A DNA stretch of 64,000 nt from Sepiola atlantica (GCA_963556195.1 OY744546.1:69460303-69524302), one strand, 5' to 3'. Counted from the stretch's first letter, positions 21,217-32,999 are shown. Numbers and translations: made by a program. Notes: generated by a model not told the origin, from the letters alone.

Positions 21217-21551
21217 TTGATTTACTCCTCTCCAGGAGTTAGGCACAAGGCCAGTTGTTATCTTACTCCCACAAGTAAGATGTGACCCAAGGTCGGGTCG
21301 GGAAAGTGGGGTTTAAAAATTGCCTGGGCAGCCCCGTCGGCATTCCTTGGTAGGGGCGCCTCAGGCAGTAAACAATAAACTTACTCCTCCCCAAAGAGGG
21401 GAGGCGAAGCCTGGGAGGGTGGACCTCCTAGAACTGCACAGGACAGCCCCATAGACTGGCGTAAATCAAGCCCTGAAGGACAAGACAATACCAATCTATG
21501 GGTGCAGTATCCATCGGAACAGATACTACACTTTGATCTTAGCCAAAAGGC
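21217..21551 (-). mobile_element. U2 snRNA-headed SINE, copy 3
   Basis: Read on the minus strand it opens CTTTTGGCTAAGATCAAAGT then GTAGTATCTGTTCCGATGG and continues with the family body to CTCCTGGAGAGGAGTAAATC. It is immediately followed on its U2 side by copy 4 with no intervening sequence beyond a short junction. Confidence 0.85.
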
Positions 21552-21893
21552 GTTATTTAACCCCTACCCACAATAGGAATATGTGACACAAGGTCGGAAA
21601 GTGGGATTTGAAAAGCCAGCGCTCGAGAAGGTGAGCACTCTGGCCATTAAAAATTGCCTGGGCAGCCCCGTCGGCATTCCCCGGTAGGGGCGCCTCAGAC
21701 AGTAAGCAATTAACCTACTCCTCCCCAAAGAGGGGAGGTAAAGCCTGGGAGGGTGGACCTCCTAGAACTACACAGGACAGATCAGACCCATAGACCGGCG
21801 GAAATCAAGCCCCGAAGGCCAAGACAATACCGATCTATGAAGTGCAGTATCCATCGGAACAGATACTACACTTTGATCTTGGCCAAAAGGCCA
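21552..21893 (-). mobile_element. U2 snRNA-headed SINE, copy 4 (tandem partner)
   Basis: Head at 21893-21860 (GGCCTTTTGGCCAAGATCAA then AGTGTAGTATCTG), body as in the family. It includes an extra block 'ccagcgctcgagaaggtgagcactctggcc' also seen in the copies at 54375 and 60963. The tail is altered at the junction with copy 3. Two body subtypes, with and without this block, are therefore present. Confidence 0.85.
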
Positions 21894-22039
21894 ATTTATT
21901 TAGGCAGGAGATTGGAGATCAAGTAATTTGTTCCAACTATTCTATTGTTGGAATTCAAAAAAGGGAATATTTTTCTGCTATAATAATATAATTATTGATA
22001 ATACTTTATTTTCTGTACATTGACCTTTTTTTTGTTGAT

Positions 22040-22840
22040 TTGGGTTAGGGTTAGGGTTACACTGTCTACGGATTTCTTATATTTACGATTTTTACAATAG
22101 AGCCGACCTAACAACAGGGGAGGTAACTCTTTTTCTTTATTCATCACAATTGAGACCAGATATTAAAAAAATTGAAAAAAAGTCAATAAAGCAAATTTAA
22201 TTGCTTTTTGGCTGCAATTATTCCTCGTTGTTCCTAACTGTTTTCGTGTAGAATTTTTTGTGATGTCATGAAACGTCACATTGTTTGGGGAGTAAATTAG
22301 AGTAGTTGAAATCGGGTCAGGTCGCGGTCGTAGATAAACTGTCACGGTGTTGGCTCTACATGCACTTTTGATGCATTTGCGTTTCAATTAGGACCGATAT
22401 TTTAATAGTGAAATTCTGCCCGAGACATTTCCTATGAGTGACTACAGCTTTCGGTAAGTAGTTAGGTTTGGGTTCTTTATGTTCGTAGATATGCTTAACA
22501 GAACCGCTCGTGTTTAATTCAAAAGTGGAATTTGTTGGTCTGACGAATTCCTCCATGCAATGAACCACCAACATTTCTGAGCAGTTCACTTGCCATGGAT
22601 ACATTTTAATACTATATATTTGTTTGCTTTTAAAGAAAAAAAAGTAACCTTTTTTGTTGATTTGGCTCATTGTATCATTGTAAATGATTTGCATTGTATT
22701 ATTATTATATTTATTGTTATTGTGGCTGCACCTTCAAATTAAATAGGTTATGGGCCCAGGACGCTTCCATTTATCGTATAATTGTAATTGTGTTTGGGAT
22801 TATTTTTTAGACGAATATTGATAATTTGCATTATTCGGAC
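22040..22840. other. Intron, no recognised gene
   Basis: There is a short TTAGGG-like run at 22044-22060. The rest shows no feature that I recognise. Confidence 0.4.
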
Positions 22841-23060
22841 TACTGTTCTCATCTTGGATGTTATTCTCACAACATTTCTGTCCATGTAACCTTCGATATT
22901 CTTTAGATGTGTTTTTGTCAGACTTGGGAAGCTATAGGTTAAACTCGGGAATAAAGGGTTCAGTTCGAAATTTTGTACAGATCCCAGAGTTCTGCAAGAC
23001 GCCCCTGGAGAAGGTCGGAGGTTACATCAGCTGAAACGGTTTGAGAATGATCCAAATAAT
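22840..23060. repeat. Inverted-ended repeat, hammerhead-like family
   Basis: The left end 'tactgttctcatcttggatg' plus 'ttattctcacaac' and an internal 'aaggtcggaggttacatcag' plus 'ctgaaacg' relate it to 7060-7440 and 48155-49020. The core here reads CTGGAGA rather than CTGANGA. Confidence 0.5.
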
Positions 23061-23161
23061 AGAATTTTAATTTTATTGCAACTATGTTGGCGCCTTCGAC
23101 CGTAACGGAAATATGGCAGGACAGAAGGACTGGAATTTTGCGGATTATTGTTTATATTTAC

Positions 23162-23329
23162 CTGGCAATTTTCCATGGTTTTCTCTTGAACAACAATCTG
23201 TCTGGTCGTCCACTCCTTCGAGGGAGACAATTTTAAAGGAGGCAAGTGGCATTGAACCAGGCTGTGTGGAGATCATTCCTCGGAATCGGGTCACACTCCA
23301 CGTCCTCACATGGTTGTACTCGGAACACA
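23162..23329 (-). CDS. KCTD3: KCTD3 exon 14 (WD40 repeat)
   Basis: The 168-nt exon encodes [38 protein letters not shown] and a divergent end ([16 protein letters not shown]). [20 protein letters not shown] is a family signature. The acceptor is cttgcccag and the donor is TGCCAG|gtaaat. A 12-bp tandem array starts about 120 bp upstream of its acceptor. Confidence 0.97.
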
Positions 23330-23448
23330 CTGGGCAAGAATCACAAAACAACAAATGTTACATCGCAGTATTATGATGAGAGGTTCAGATTTTACTTCAT
23401 TTCATTTAAACTTTTAGGGAATTCCATTTTTTTTTTTTTTTCATAAGA

Positions 23449-23826
23449 AAATTTGGAAACAAAATTGGAAACAAAATTGGAAACAAAATTGGAAACAAAA
23501 TTGGAAACAAAATTTGAAACAAAATTGGAAACAAAATTTGAAACAAAATTTGAAACAAAATTGGAAACAAAATTTGAAACAAAATTGGAAACAAAATTGG
23601 AAACAAAATTGGAAACAAAATTGGAAACAAAATTGGAAACAAAATTGGAAACAAAATTGGAAACAAAATTGGAAACAAAATTGGAAACAAAATTTTAAAC
23701 AAAATTGGAAACAAAATTGAAAACAAAATTTTAAACAAAATTGGAAACAAAATTGGAAACAAAATTGAAAACAAAATTGAAAACAAAATTGGAAACAAAA
23801 TTGGAAACAAAATTGGAAACAAAATT
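23449..23826. repeat. 12-bp tandem array (AAACAAAATTGG)n, about 31 units
   Basis: Near-perfect 12-bp units with variants AATTTG, AATTGA and AATTTT. The period is a multiple of three, so all frames stay open and produce spurious repetitive peptides. It lies in intron 13-14, about 120 bp upstream of the exon 14 acceptor. Confidence 0.97.
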
Positions 23827-23994
23827 TACTACTAAAACACTGATGTTGTGGTTATCTTATCACTGTGCACATTTTTCATGTGTAAATGAAAGTTTTAGAT
23901 GAGATTAAGAGTGAATATAATGTAAATAAAGGGTGAATGATTAGAGAAGTGGCAAGAGGAAAGGAATGATGGAAATAATTAAAAGAGAAAAAGA

Positions 23995-24450
23995 AGAGAG
24001 AAGGGAGGGGAGAGAGAGAGAAGTGGGAAAGCGAGGGAGAGACTGAGAAGGGAGAGGAGAGAGAGGAAGGTGGAGAGGAAGGGGTGGGGGAGAGGAAGGG
24101 GTGGGGGAGAGAGAAAGGAGGAGAGGGAGGGAGAAGGTTGGAAAGAAGAGAGAGAAGGGGGGGAGAGAAGGGGGAAGCGAGAGAGAGAGAAGGGGGGAAA
24201 TAAGGGGGGAGAGGAAATGGAGAGAGAGAGAAAAGGGGGAGAGAGAGAGAAAAGGGGGAGAGAGAGAGAAAAGGGGGAGAGAGAGAGAAAAGGGGGAGAG
24301 AGAGAGAAAAAGGGGAGAGAGAGAGAAAAAGGGGAGAGATAGAGAAATGGGGAGAGATAGAAAGAGAAAAAAGTGGAGAGAAAGAGAGAAAAAAGGGAGG
24401 AGAGAGAAAAAAGGGAGGAGAGAGAGGGGAGGAAATGGGGAGAGAGTGTC
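23995..24450. repeat. GA/GGA purine tract, about 450 bp
   Basis: Purine-only text of gagagaga, aaggggga and aggagaga units. The Arg/Glu/Gly and Pro/Ser/Leu frames on the two strands are composition artefacts. Confidence 0.93.
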
Positions 24451-24479
24451 TATACTGACATCACAAGAAAGTTTCATAA

Positions 24480-25120
24480 ACATTTGAAAATTCAAAATAT
24501 TTATGAAACTATTTGACTTCTGTCATCTTTGTAAAAACAATTATCAACCAACGTCAAAGTTAAATTATTATCCTTTATATTTTGTCGTCTCAATCTCTGT
24601 GGAAATTAATTGGAACAAGTTAAAAAATACTTATTTACTCCAATTTGCAAAGCAAAAACAAAAATGGCCACCTTTGTTTTCAATCTTTTCCACAAAGGCT
24701 TTCCTTACAAATCAGCCAAAGATTTTTGATAGGAGAGTTCCTCGACCAGTCTAATGTTTTTATTTGATTCGTAGACAAAATTCTTCCATTTCGATGTATG
24801 GCACGGAGCTAGTTATTACTGAAAAAATCTTGATCTATCTAAAACTCTCTTGTTAAGTTCTGCAATGATTTTTATTTTGAGAACTTCGGTACACTGTGAT
24901 CTTTGCATCAGACCTTCTACTACATGCAAATCGCCAACATCACAAAACATCTTTTTCAAAGAGTGTTTTATGAACCGATTGCTGTGAGATTCTCGCAGAT
25001 CAAGAGATCTGTGAACACGCTGCCTTCTTTGGCATCGGACGAAAAAAAATGATTGCATATTTTAATGCATTATCGATAATACTTCACCTTAAACCTTCAA
25101 AAGTAATTTCCGAAAACTTC
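24480..25120. other. Intron, no recognised gene
   Basis: Unique-looking intron sequence. I saw no conserved frame, repeat family or structured motif in it. Confidence 0.4.
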
Positions 25121-25127
25121 TGCTTAC

Positions 25128-25298
25128 CTGAGACCAAGTGTTTTTCTGAGAGCATAACCTTGGTGATGGGACTCCGGTGGACTGTGAACGTTTGGAATAA
25201 TTGGGGACCGTGACCAACTGTTTCCGGGTGTTGTACAATAACACGCACGGTACCAGAACTGGTGCCATAGGCAATCTCTATCCAGTTACCACTTAAAC
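25128..25298 (-). CDS. KCTD3: KCTD3 exon 13 (WD40 repeat)
   Basis: The 171-nt exon encodes [39 protein letters not shown] and [17 protein letters not shown]. This is the most conserved block of KCTD3/SHKBP1. The acceptor is ctttttaacag and the donor is CTCAG|gtaagc. The 40-bp satellite and the TTAGGG-like array both sit in the intron upstream of it. Confidence 0.98.
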
Positions 25299-25299
25299 C

Positions 25300-26190
25300 T
25301 GTTAAAAAGCAAAACAAACAAAAAATTTAAAACAAAGTTCAGTAAAGAACTGTCTAGAGGGTTTAACCTCTACCCTGATTACCCCGCGTATTCACAGGGT
25401 AAGCATTCTGAACATTTTTATTTTACGATCTCTAATATTTGCATTCTATTGCTGAAACTAAATTTACTAGCTTCATTCGTCAATAATTTCTCCCGTTTTC
25501 TATGAGTCTCGAGTACTTTTAGTTCTTTGTGCCGAGTTAAAAGTCTCGCAGTGTTTTTTTTCTTATGTTTATTTCTGAATACAAGTCACTAATGTTTTTT
25601 TTAGCAATTGTAATGTGTTTTAGTTACTATTTTTAAAATATAAAAAATACTTTTTCACTAGTTTATTTCCTTATTGTGTTCAAAATAACAAATTGAAACG
25701 GATACTGAGAAAAAGATAATTTTTTTTTCTAATGAATGTAAATGGAAGTAAAATGTCACTTTACAAAACTAATGCGTTGAGAAATGTAAATGAAACAGTT
25801 TTTGGTAAAATTACAAATAAAACAAATAAACTTAGATTTTTATTTTTACATTTTCCTACAATTATGTATGCATGTGTGCATGCGTGTGTGTGTAGGGGGG
25901 GGGGGGTGATGCTGAAACTGAGAATACTCGGGATAATAAAAACAGGATAAATTTTAAACCCATACAACTTTCAAAATATTAATAATTTTATAAAAAATAT
26001 TCTCAAATTCACTTAATAGAATATGAAAGTGATAATTAAGCAAATAAAAAAAAAACTGCCTTGTTTTGGACGGTAATTAAAAAAATGAAAGGAAGCGTTA
26101 AATGCGTTAGAGTCGCCTTTGTCTCATGTTATACGAAAATAATGGTTTTCTTATCTCAAAACGTACAACATTCAGCAGAAGCAGCAGCAC
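25300..26190. other. Intron, no recognised gene
   Basis: AT-rich intron with a G-run at 25896-25906. It ends at the start of the TTAGGG-like array. Confidence 0.4.
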
Positions 26191-26195
26191 CTCCA

Positions 26196-26905
26196 TGGTA
26201 GGGTTATGGTAAGGGTAAAGGTTATGGTTAGGGTTAGGGTTAGGGTTAAGGGTAAGGTAAGGGTTAAGGTTAGGGTAAAGGTTAAGGGTAGGGTATGGGT
26301 TAAGGGTTAGGGTTAAGATTAGAGTTAGGGTTAGGGTTAAGATTTGAGTAAGGATTAGGGTTAGGGTTAAGGTTAGGGTTAAGGGTTAAGGTTAGGGTTA
26401 AGGGTTAGGGTCAGGGTTAGGGTAAGAGTAAGGGTTAGGTTAAGGGTTAGGGTTAGGGTTAAGATTAGAGTAACGGTAAGGGTTAAGGGTTAGGGTAAGG
26501 GTTAAGGGTTAGGGTAAGGGTTAGGGTTAAGATTAGAGTAAGGGTTAGGATTAGGGTTAGGGTAAGGGTTAAGGTTAGGGTCAGGGTTAGGGTAAGAGTA
26601 AGGGTTAGGTTAAGGGTTAGGGTTAGGGTTAAGGGTTAAGATTAGAGTAACGGTAAGGGTTAAGGGTTAGGGTAAGGGTTAAGGGTTAGGGTAAGGGTTA
26701 GGGTTAAGATTAGAGTAAGGGTTAGGATTAGGGTTAGGGTAAGGGTTAAGGTTAGGGTAAGAGTAAGGGTTAGGTTACGGGTTAGGGTTAGGGTTAAGAT
26801 TAGAGTAACGGTTAGGGTTAGGGTAAGGTTTAAGGGTTAGGTTAAGGGTTAGGGTAAGGGTTAAGGGTTAGGGTAAGGGTTAAGGGTTAGGGTTAGAGGT
26901 ATGTC
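26196..26905. repeat. Degenerate TTAGGG-like interstitial array, about 710 bp
   Basis: Mix of TTAGGG, TAAGGG, TTAAGGG and related units, without long perfect (TTAGGG)n. Higher-order copies are visible: 'aagattagagtaacggtaag' recurs at about 26461 and 26638, and longer blocks around them are near identical. This is consistent with an old telomere-like insertion re-amplified locally. Confidence 0.9.
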
Positions 26906-27540
26906 ATCTGGAACTCTGGTTCCTTGCAGGACCATTCATGGCAGACAGGTTTGGCACCAAGTGACATTAGGACCACAACCCGACTAACAGGGCTCGCATC
27001 AAAATTCAGGAGTCAATATCAGGATCCGTCATCCTCTGGTCGTCTGTCTCTGTGTGTTGCAAGCAAAGATGGGTCAGGCATAGAACCGCAAATCACTGTT
27101 CTGAACCATTCCTTTGCGTGTTCTGGGCCAAACATTCTCAGACTTTGCATGCAACCACTGAGCCTTGCTACTGTTAGTGTTGGAGGGAAAAAAACCTGTA
27201 ATCTTGTAGATTAACGAATAGCTGTGATTAACGAGAGGGACTCTATGCAGACTGGACAATCCTGAGGCGTGATATTTGCGAGCTCTATGCAGAAGTCCGA
27301 CTTACTTAATAACAACAGCACCAGCATTTTTTGCCAAATAAAAGCTAAATTTTTTTGTTTCCGGTCAAAAGTCAATATATTCCAGCCTATGGGCAGAGGA
27401 AGGCAGTTAGAGCTGGCCTTCTGGGTATGAGGTAGTCAGTCACAGTTGGGCGTCTGAGAATTGGTTGGATTGGTGTTCTTCTCAGAGAGAAATGGTCTCT
27501 TAGGCTCTAAACTAAGGGACTTGTGTTTTGATTTGGTCGA
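26906..27540. other. Intron with a short LINE-related segment
   Basis: At 27280-27310 'ctctatgcagaagtccgact' is very close to 'ctctatgcaaaagtccgact' at 40614-40633, which lies in a LINE C-terminal fragment (minus strand). The remainder, including a 96-codon plus-strand frame at 26924, is not recognised. Confidence 0.45.
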
Positions 27541-27547
27541 GTAAAAA

Positions 27548-29675
27548 TCTCATTTTGCAAGTCTGCTATTCAACCTAAGAAAACGAGTACCATTTTGCAA
27601 GTCTGCTATTCAACCTCAGAAAACGAGTACCATTTTGCAAGTCTGCTATTCAACCTCAGAAAACGAGTACCATTTTGCAAGTCTGCTATTCAACCTAAGA
27701 AAACGAGTACCATTTTGCAAGTCTGCTATTCAACCTCAGAAAACGAGTACCATTTTGCAAGTCTGCTATTAAACCTAAGAAAACGAGTACCATTTTGCAA
27801 GTCTGCTATTCAACCTCAGAAAACGAGTACCATTTTGCAAGTCTGCTATTCAACCTAAGAAAACGAGTACCATTTTGCAAGTCTGCTATTCAACCTAAGA
27901 AAACGAGTACCATTTTGCAAGTCTGCTATTCAACCTAAGAAAACGAGTACGATTTTGCAAGTCCGCTATTCAACCTAAGAAAACGAGTACGATTTTGCAA
28001 GTCTGATATTCAACCTAAGAAAACGAGTACCATTTTGCAAGTCTGCTATTCAACCTAAGAAAACGAGTACCATTTTGCAAGTCTGCTATTCAACCTAAGA
28101 AAACGGGTACAATTTTGCAAGTCTGCTATTCAACCTAAGAAAACGAGTACCATTTTGCAAGTCTGCTATTCCACCTAAGAAAACGAGTACCATTTTGCAA
28201 GTCTGCTATTCAACCTAAGAAAACGAGTACCATTTTGCAAGTCTGCTATTCAACCTAAGAAAACGAGTACCATTTTGCAAGTCTGCTATTCAACCTCAGA
28301 AAACGAGTACCATTTTGCAAGTCTGCTATTCAACCTAAGAAAACGAGTACCATTTTGCAAGTCTGCTATTCAACCTCAGAAAACGAGTACCATTTTGCAA
28401 GTCTGCTATTCAACCTAAGAAAACGAGTACCATTTTGCAAGTCTGCTATTCAACCTAAGAAAACGAGTACCATTTTGCAAGTCTGCTATTCAACCTAAGA
28501 AAACGAGTACCATTTTGCAAGTCTGCTATTCAACCTAAGAAAACGAGTACGATTTTGCAAGTCCGCTATTCAACCTAAGAAAACGAGTACGATTTTGCAA
28601 GTCTGATATTCAACCTAAGAAAACGAGTACCATTTTGCAAGTCTGCTATTCAACCTAAGAAAACGAGTACCATTTTGCAAGTCTGCTATTCAACCTAAGA
28701 AAACGGGTACCATTTTACAAGTCTGCTATTCAACCTAAGAAAACGAGTACCATTTTGCAAATCTGCTATTCAACCTAAGAAAACGAGTACCATTTTGCAA
28801 GTCTGCTATTCAACCTAAGAAAACGAGTACGATTTTGCAAGTCCGCTATTCAACCTAAGAAAACGAGTACCATTTTGCAAGTCTGATATTCAACCTAAGA
28901 AAACGAGTACCATTTTGCAAGTCTGCTATTCAACCTAAGAAAACGGGTACCATTTTGCAAGTCTGCTATTCAACCTAAGAAAACGAGTACCATTTTGCAA
29001 GTCTGATATTCAACCTAAGAAAACGAGTACCATTTTGCAAGTCTGCTATTCAACCTAAGAAAACGGGTACCATTTTGCAAGTCTGCTATTCAACCTAAAA
29101 AAACGAGTACCATTTTGCAAGTCTGCTATTCAACCTAAGAAAACGAGTACCATTTTGCAAGTCTGCTATTCAACCTAAGAAAACGAGTACCATTTTGCAA
29201 GTCTGCTATTCAACCTAAGAAAACGAGTACCATTTTGCAAGTCTGCTATTCAACCTAAGAAAACGAATCTCATTTTGCAAGTCTGCTATTCAACCTAAGA
29301 AAACGAATCTCATTTTGCAAGTCTGCCATTCAACCTAAGAAAACGAATCTCATTTTGCAAGTCTGCTATTCAACCTAAGAAACCGAATCTCATTTTGCAA
29401 GTCTGCTATTCAACCTAAGAAAACGAGTAATATTTTGCAAGTCTGCTATTCAACCTAAGAAAACGAGTACCATTTTGCAAGTCTGCTATTCAACCTAAGA
29501 AAACGAGTACCATTTTGCAAGTCTGCTATTCAACCTAAGAAAACGAGTACCATTTTGCAAGTCTGCTATTCAACCTAAGAAAACGAGTACCATTTTGCAA
29601 GTCTGCCATTCAACGTAAGAAAACGAGTACCATTTTGCAAGTCTGCTATTCAACCTAAGAAAACGAGTACCATTG
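27548..29675. repeat. 40-bp satellite array, about 53 units
   Basis: The unit is CATTTTGCAAGTCTGCTATT followed by CAACCTAAGAAAACGAGTAC. Most differences are single substitutions (CTAAGA/CTCAGA, GTACC/GTACG, GAATCT variants). The variant pair 'gtccgctatt' then 'gtctgatatt' occurs at 27961 and 28561, a 600-bp (15-unit) interval with matching neighbours, so blocks of many units have been duplicated. It is not a CRISPR array because there are no spacers. Confidence 0.97.
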
Positions 29676-29689
29676 TAACCTCCAAAGAA

Positions 29690-30080
29690 AAATAAAACTT
29701 TTAAATTTTTTTTTGAACTGGAGTCATAGTTTTGTTTGGAGGGAGAATTCCTTTGTTGCAGCACTGACCGAATCGAGCAACAATTTTGGACCGGCGCAAC
29801 GTGTGGGACGATCACGGCCTATGCAGTGGATGCACACATGCACGTTCATAATACGTCTTACATGTAAGACTATATTTTCTTCATCTTAACTATCGGCAGT
29901 CAACGGCGAACATGTGCATATGCCTTTTTTGCTTGCCACAAAACGCAGCATATCAAACGTGATGGGTACTATTTTCAGTGGTGGAAGGTAGTCAACCCTG
30001 CACGTTTCTTCCGCTGCATAAGATGTAAGGTCAACGAGAAGGGTTAAACTATGTTTGACGGTTAGTCAGCAAATGAACTT
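29690..30080. other. Intron, no recognised feature
   Basis: Sequence of moderate GC between the satellite and exon 12. Nothing was identified in it. Confidence 0.4.
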
Positions 30081-30082
30081 AC

Positions 30083-30199
30083 TTGTCTTTGGTGTCAAGT
30101 AGACACTGAGTGCAGTTACCATATCATTAGCAGGGTCTTTGTAAAGTTCTGTGACTAGTAGATCATTGTCCTTCATTCGTAGAGGGAATTTTTGCATAT
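30083..30199 (-). CDS. KCTD3: KCTD3 exon 12 (WD40 repeat)
   Basis: The 117-nt exon encodes [20 protein letters not shown] followed by [18 protein letters not shown], which is almost residue-for-residue the vertebrate KCTD3 segment. The acceptor is tttcaatag and the donor is GACAA|gtaagt. The split aspartate and serine codons match both neighbours. Confidence 0.97.
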
Positions 30200-30214
30200 C
30201 TATTGAAATAAAAT

Positions 30215-30620
30215 AAAAAATGTAAAAAATAAACAAATTTAAAATACTTGAAATTTAAAAAAATAAAATTGAAATTAGATACTTGAATTTTTTTTAAAAA
30301 AGAATTTAATTTAAATAATTGAAATTTAAAAATAAAAATTAAATTTAAATAATTGAAATTATTTTTTTTTAATTTAATTTAAATAATTGAAACTTTAAAA
30401 AAAAATATTAATTTAAATAATTAAAATTATTTAAAAAGAATTTCATTTAAATAATTGAAATTATATAAAACGAATTAAAATTAAATAATTTATTTAATTT
30501 TAAATTAAGATTTTATTTAAATAATTGAAATTATTTAAAAAAGATTTTAATTTAAATAATTGAAATTTTTTAAAAAAGAATTCAATTTAAATAATTGAAA
30601 TTTTTTAAAAGAAAATAACC
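30215..30620. repeat. AT-rich degenerate repeat (aatttaaataattgaaatt)
   Basis: About 14 imperfect units of 20-35 bp made of 'atttaaataattgaaatt' and A/T runs, immediately upstream of KCTD3 exon 12 in its intron. Confidence 0.85.
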
Positions 30621-31250
30621 ATAACGTAGAGAAAGACAAGCAACATCTTTCTTGAGAATAGGGGCTGTAGAAATTAAAAGTATCATTCCCCACTAGATTG
30701 CTAAGTTTATTTTGTACTTTGTCCAGGCAAGAAAGAGTGCTATCAGCTGCAACACCCCAGATTTAGAAACAGTACTTGATATCAGGACGTATCTGACTTA
30801 TACAGGTACTTTCTAGAGCAGTGGAATGATCCAATCATTTTTCTAGCATCAGCAGTCTTCCATTTCAGGTCTGGAGTGAAAGCCAGTCCTAGGAGCTTTT
30901 CAAAGCAAGGGGCTTCCTCAAAGAGAGCCATTCATTTAAACTGGGGCAAAACAAAGATTTGTGCTGAAGCGACAGAAGCTTGGTTTTAGAAGTGTTGAAG
31001 GTAACAAGACACTTTTTTCTCCCCATTGCACCACATACTCCACGTTGGAAGCAAGACAATCAACAAGATCTTGGTTATCAATGCTCTTTGAAGTGCTGCC
31101 ATAGATAGTGTCATCTTCATAGATGTCAGAATATGATGTGGAAGATCTCAGAATATGATATGGAAGATTATTGATGAAGATCAGGAAGAGGGTTGGGCCC
31201 AGAATGGCTCCTTGGGGCACGCCGACATTGGTGGTTCTGCATTTTTGCCT
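30620..31250 (-). pseudogene. Non-LTR retrotransposon RT fragment (CR1-like)
   Basis: The minus strand encodes MPQGAILGPTLFLIFINNLP, matching the PQGS.LGP.LF..YINDLP motif of LINE reverse transcriptases, then a degenerate catalytic box (YEDD in place of F/YADD). Downstream text pairs with 16615-17030 and with the LINE at 14910-15600. Stops and indels make it non-functional. Confidence 0.85.
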
Positions 31251-31359
31251 GATATTATTTAGAGTTTTATTTTCAGTCCTGGGTTGGATACATGTTAATA
31301 TATATATAATATATACAGACTGTTTTCAGAACATTACATATATTTTTACTTTTTTTAAA

Positions 31360-31860
31360 TAAGAAAAAAGAAAAAGAAAAAAAAAAGGAAAGAAAGAAAA
31401 AAAGAAAGAGAAAGAAAGCAAAGTGAAGTAAAAAATGAAAAAATGAAAAATGAAAAAGAAAGGAAAAATGAAAAAAATGAAAAAGAAAAATGAAAAAAAT
31501 GAAAAAAATGAAAAAGAAAAAATGAAAAAAAAAGAAAAAGGAAAAAAAAAGAAAAACGAAAAAGAAAGGAAAAACTAAAAAGAAAGGAAAAACGAAAAAG
31601 AAAGGAAAAACTAAAAAGAAAGGAAAAACTAAAAAGAAAGGAAAAATGAAAAAGAAAGGAAAAATGAAAAAGAAAGGAAAAATGAAAAAAATGAAAAATG
31701 AAAAAATTGAAAAATGAAAAAAACGAAAAATTAAAAAAATGAAAAATGAAAAAAAGAAAAAATAAAAAATAAAAAATGAAAAAGAACGGAAAAACGAAAA
31801 AACAGAAAAATGTAAAAGAAAGGAAAAACGAAAAAGAAAGCAAAAAATGAAAAAAAAAAA
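31360..31860. repeat. A/G-rich low-complexity tract (GAAAGGAAAAATGAAAAA)n
   Basis: About 500 bp of A with interspersed G, C and T in loose 15-18-bp units, ending 5 bp before the KCTD3 exon 11 donor region (minus). The Phe/Ser-rich 220-codon minus-strand frame overlaps real exon 11 at its beginning but is otherwise repeat translation. Confidence 0.9.
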
Positions 31861-31865
31861 CTTAC

Positions 31866-31953
31866 CTATATAATAAATGGATCCATTCTTACAGCCAAGT
31901 AAAAGGAAACTTCCAGCTGTATCATAACTCGTCACTGGAACAACATCTTGGAT
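31866..31953 (-). CDS. KCTD3: KCTD3 exon 11 (WD40 repeat)
   Basis: The 88-nt exon encodes [20 protein letters not shown] then CKNGSIYYI, nearly identical to the vertebrate [27 protein letters not shown] block. The acceptor is aatttctag and the donor is ATATAG|gtaagt. A roughly 500-bp A/G-rich tract begins directly past the donor on its downstream side. Confidence 0.97.
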
Positions 31954-31959
31954 CTAGAA

Positions 31960-32880
31960 ATTAAAACAATGATCAAAATTAACTTTTTGGTTTTTTTTTT
32001 CTTTTAAAGAGGGAGACGCACACAGACGACTTCACCTAAAAGTGTTCTGCTCCCAGGGATATCCACCCCATGGTCATGGCCTATACAAAATTTGGGTGAA
32101 GTTGCACAGTAGTAGCACTGCTTAACCATGAAAGAAAATAATAAGAACACTTGGACATGAGGTTAAAACTTGTCAATAATGCTGACACCCCTCTCTAGCT
32201 ACTGCTCGGATTTGGGCTGTGATGACCCTCTTCAGTAGAGAACAAGCTGGGGATTGCTTTGATAGACAGTATCTTTGAGATAACCCCGCAGATAAAAATG
32301 TGGGGGGAGTTATATGTTAAGTTATCTCCCTTTGTATTGAGATATAAGAGTTCTATTCCTTTGTGATAAGTTTTTAGAGTGGTCTCCCTTAGTTGTTGTT
32401 GTTGGAAAACAAAGATGGTGGTTTGGACAAACGGACATGTGTCCATGCTTAGATTTATGTAACAAGTAAACTAACATTATAGTCCATCGAGTATGAAGCC
32501 CATTCAGGATTACATCTCCTACTGATGAGATGATCACCAAAGTGTCCCTGCATACTATTGAATGGCTATCTAAGAAAGACTGTTGGATATTGATGAATGA
32601 AACTTGGTGAGCAAGTCAGGTTTGGATTGAAGTTTATTTGTACCGAATACAGTTGGGATTGCATAAATGATTGTGAATTTTATTAATAATTTTATTGATG
32701 GCATTTTTTGGCGAGAGGGGGGGGTCGAATTGCGGAGAGTAGACACGTCGTCCGAGGTGAGAGTGGTGTGTGTACGACATGTTGCAGAAATGATTTGCAT
32801 TTGTTAGCATAGATTGTTTGGTTGTTAGCAGTAAAAGATTGAAAATGGGGTGGGAAGGGGATAAATTACAATCAAACACG
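31960..32880. other. Intron, no recognised gene
   Basis: Intron 10-11. It contains 'gttatctcccttt'-type short motifs common in this genome, but no element I could delimit. Confidence 0.4.
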
Positions 32881-32883
32881 TAC

Positions 32884-32999
32884 CTGCCAATGTTGGGTCA
32901 TGGCATGCCACACCCCGACTTTGCCGGTCTGGCTGAGGGCCACCAGCTGACTCCCAATGAAGAAAAGGGAATCCACAGAAACATTCAAATTGAATAATC
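32884..32999 (-). CDS. KCTD3: KCTD3 exon 10 (WD40 repeat)
   Basis: The 116-nt exon encodes [20 protein letters not shown] then [18 protein letters not shown]. The GKVGVWNAVTQHWQ counterpart is strongly conserved in KCTD3, and GVW is the WD-type end of a blade. The acceptor is gtttttag and the donor is GGCAG|gtacgt. It ends in phase 0. Confidence 0.96.

Noticed and set aside
23406..23822. 138-codon ILFPILF-repeat frame, and LETK repeat frame on the plus strand
   Set aside because: The 12-bp tandem repeat keeps all frames open; both are composition artefacts.
26196..26905. A true chromosome end
   Set aside because: Host exons lie on both sides and units are degenerate, so it is interstitial.
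27548..29675. CRISPR-like array
   Set aside because: Direct 40-bp units are contiguous with no spacers, in a eukaryotic intron.
31273..31935. 220-codon Phe/Ser-rich frame presented as one protein
   Set aside because: Only the first 29 or so codons (31866-31953) are real KCTD3 exon 11; the rest is read through the donor into an A/G-rich tract.
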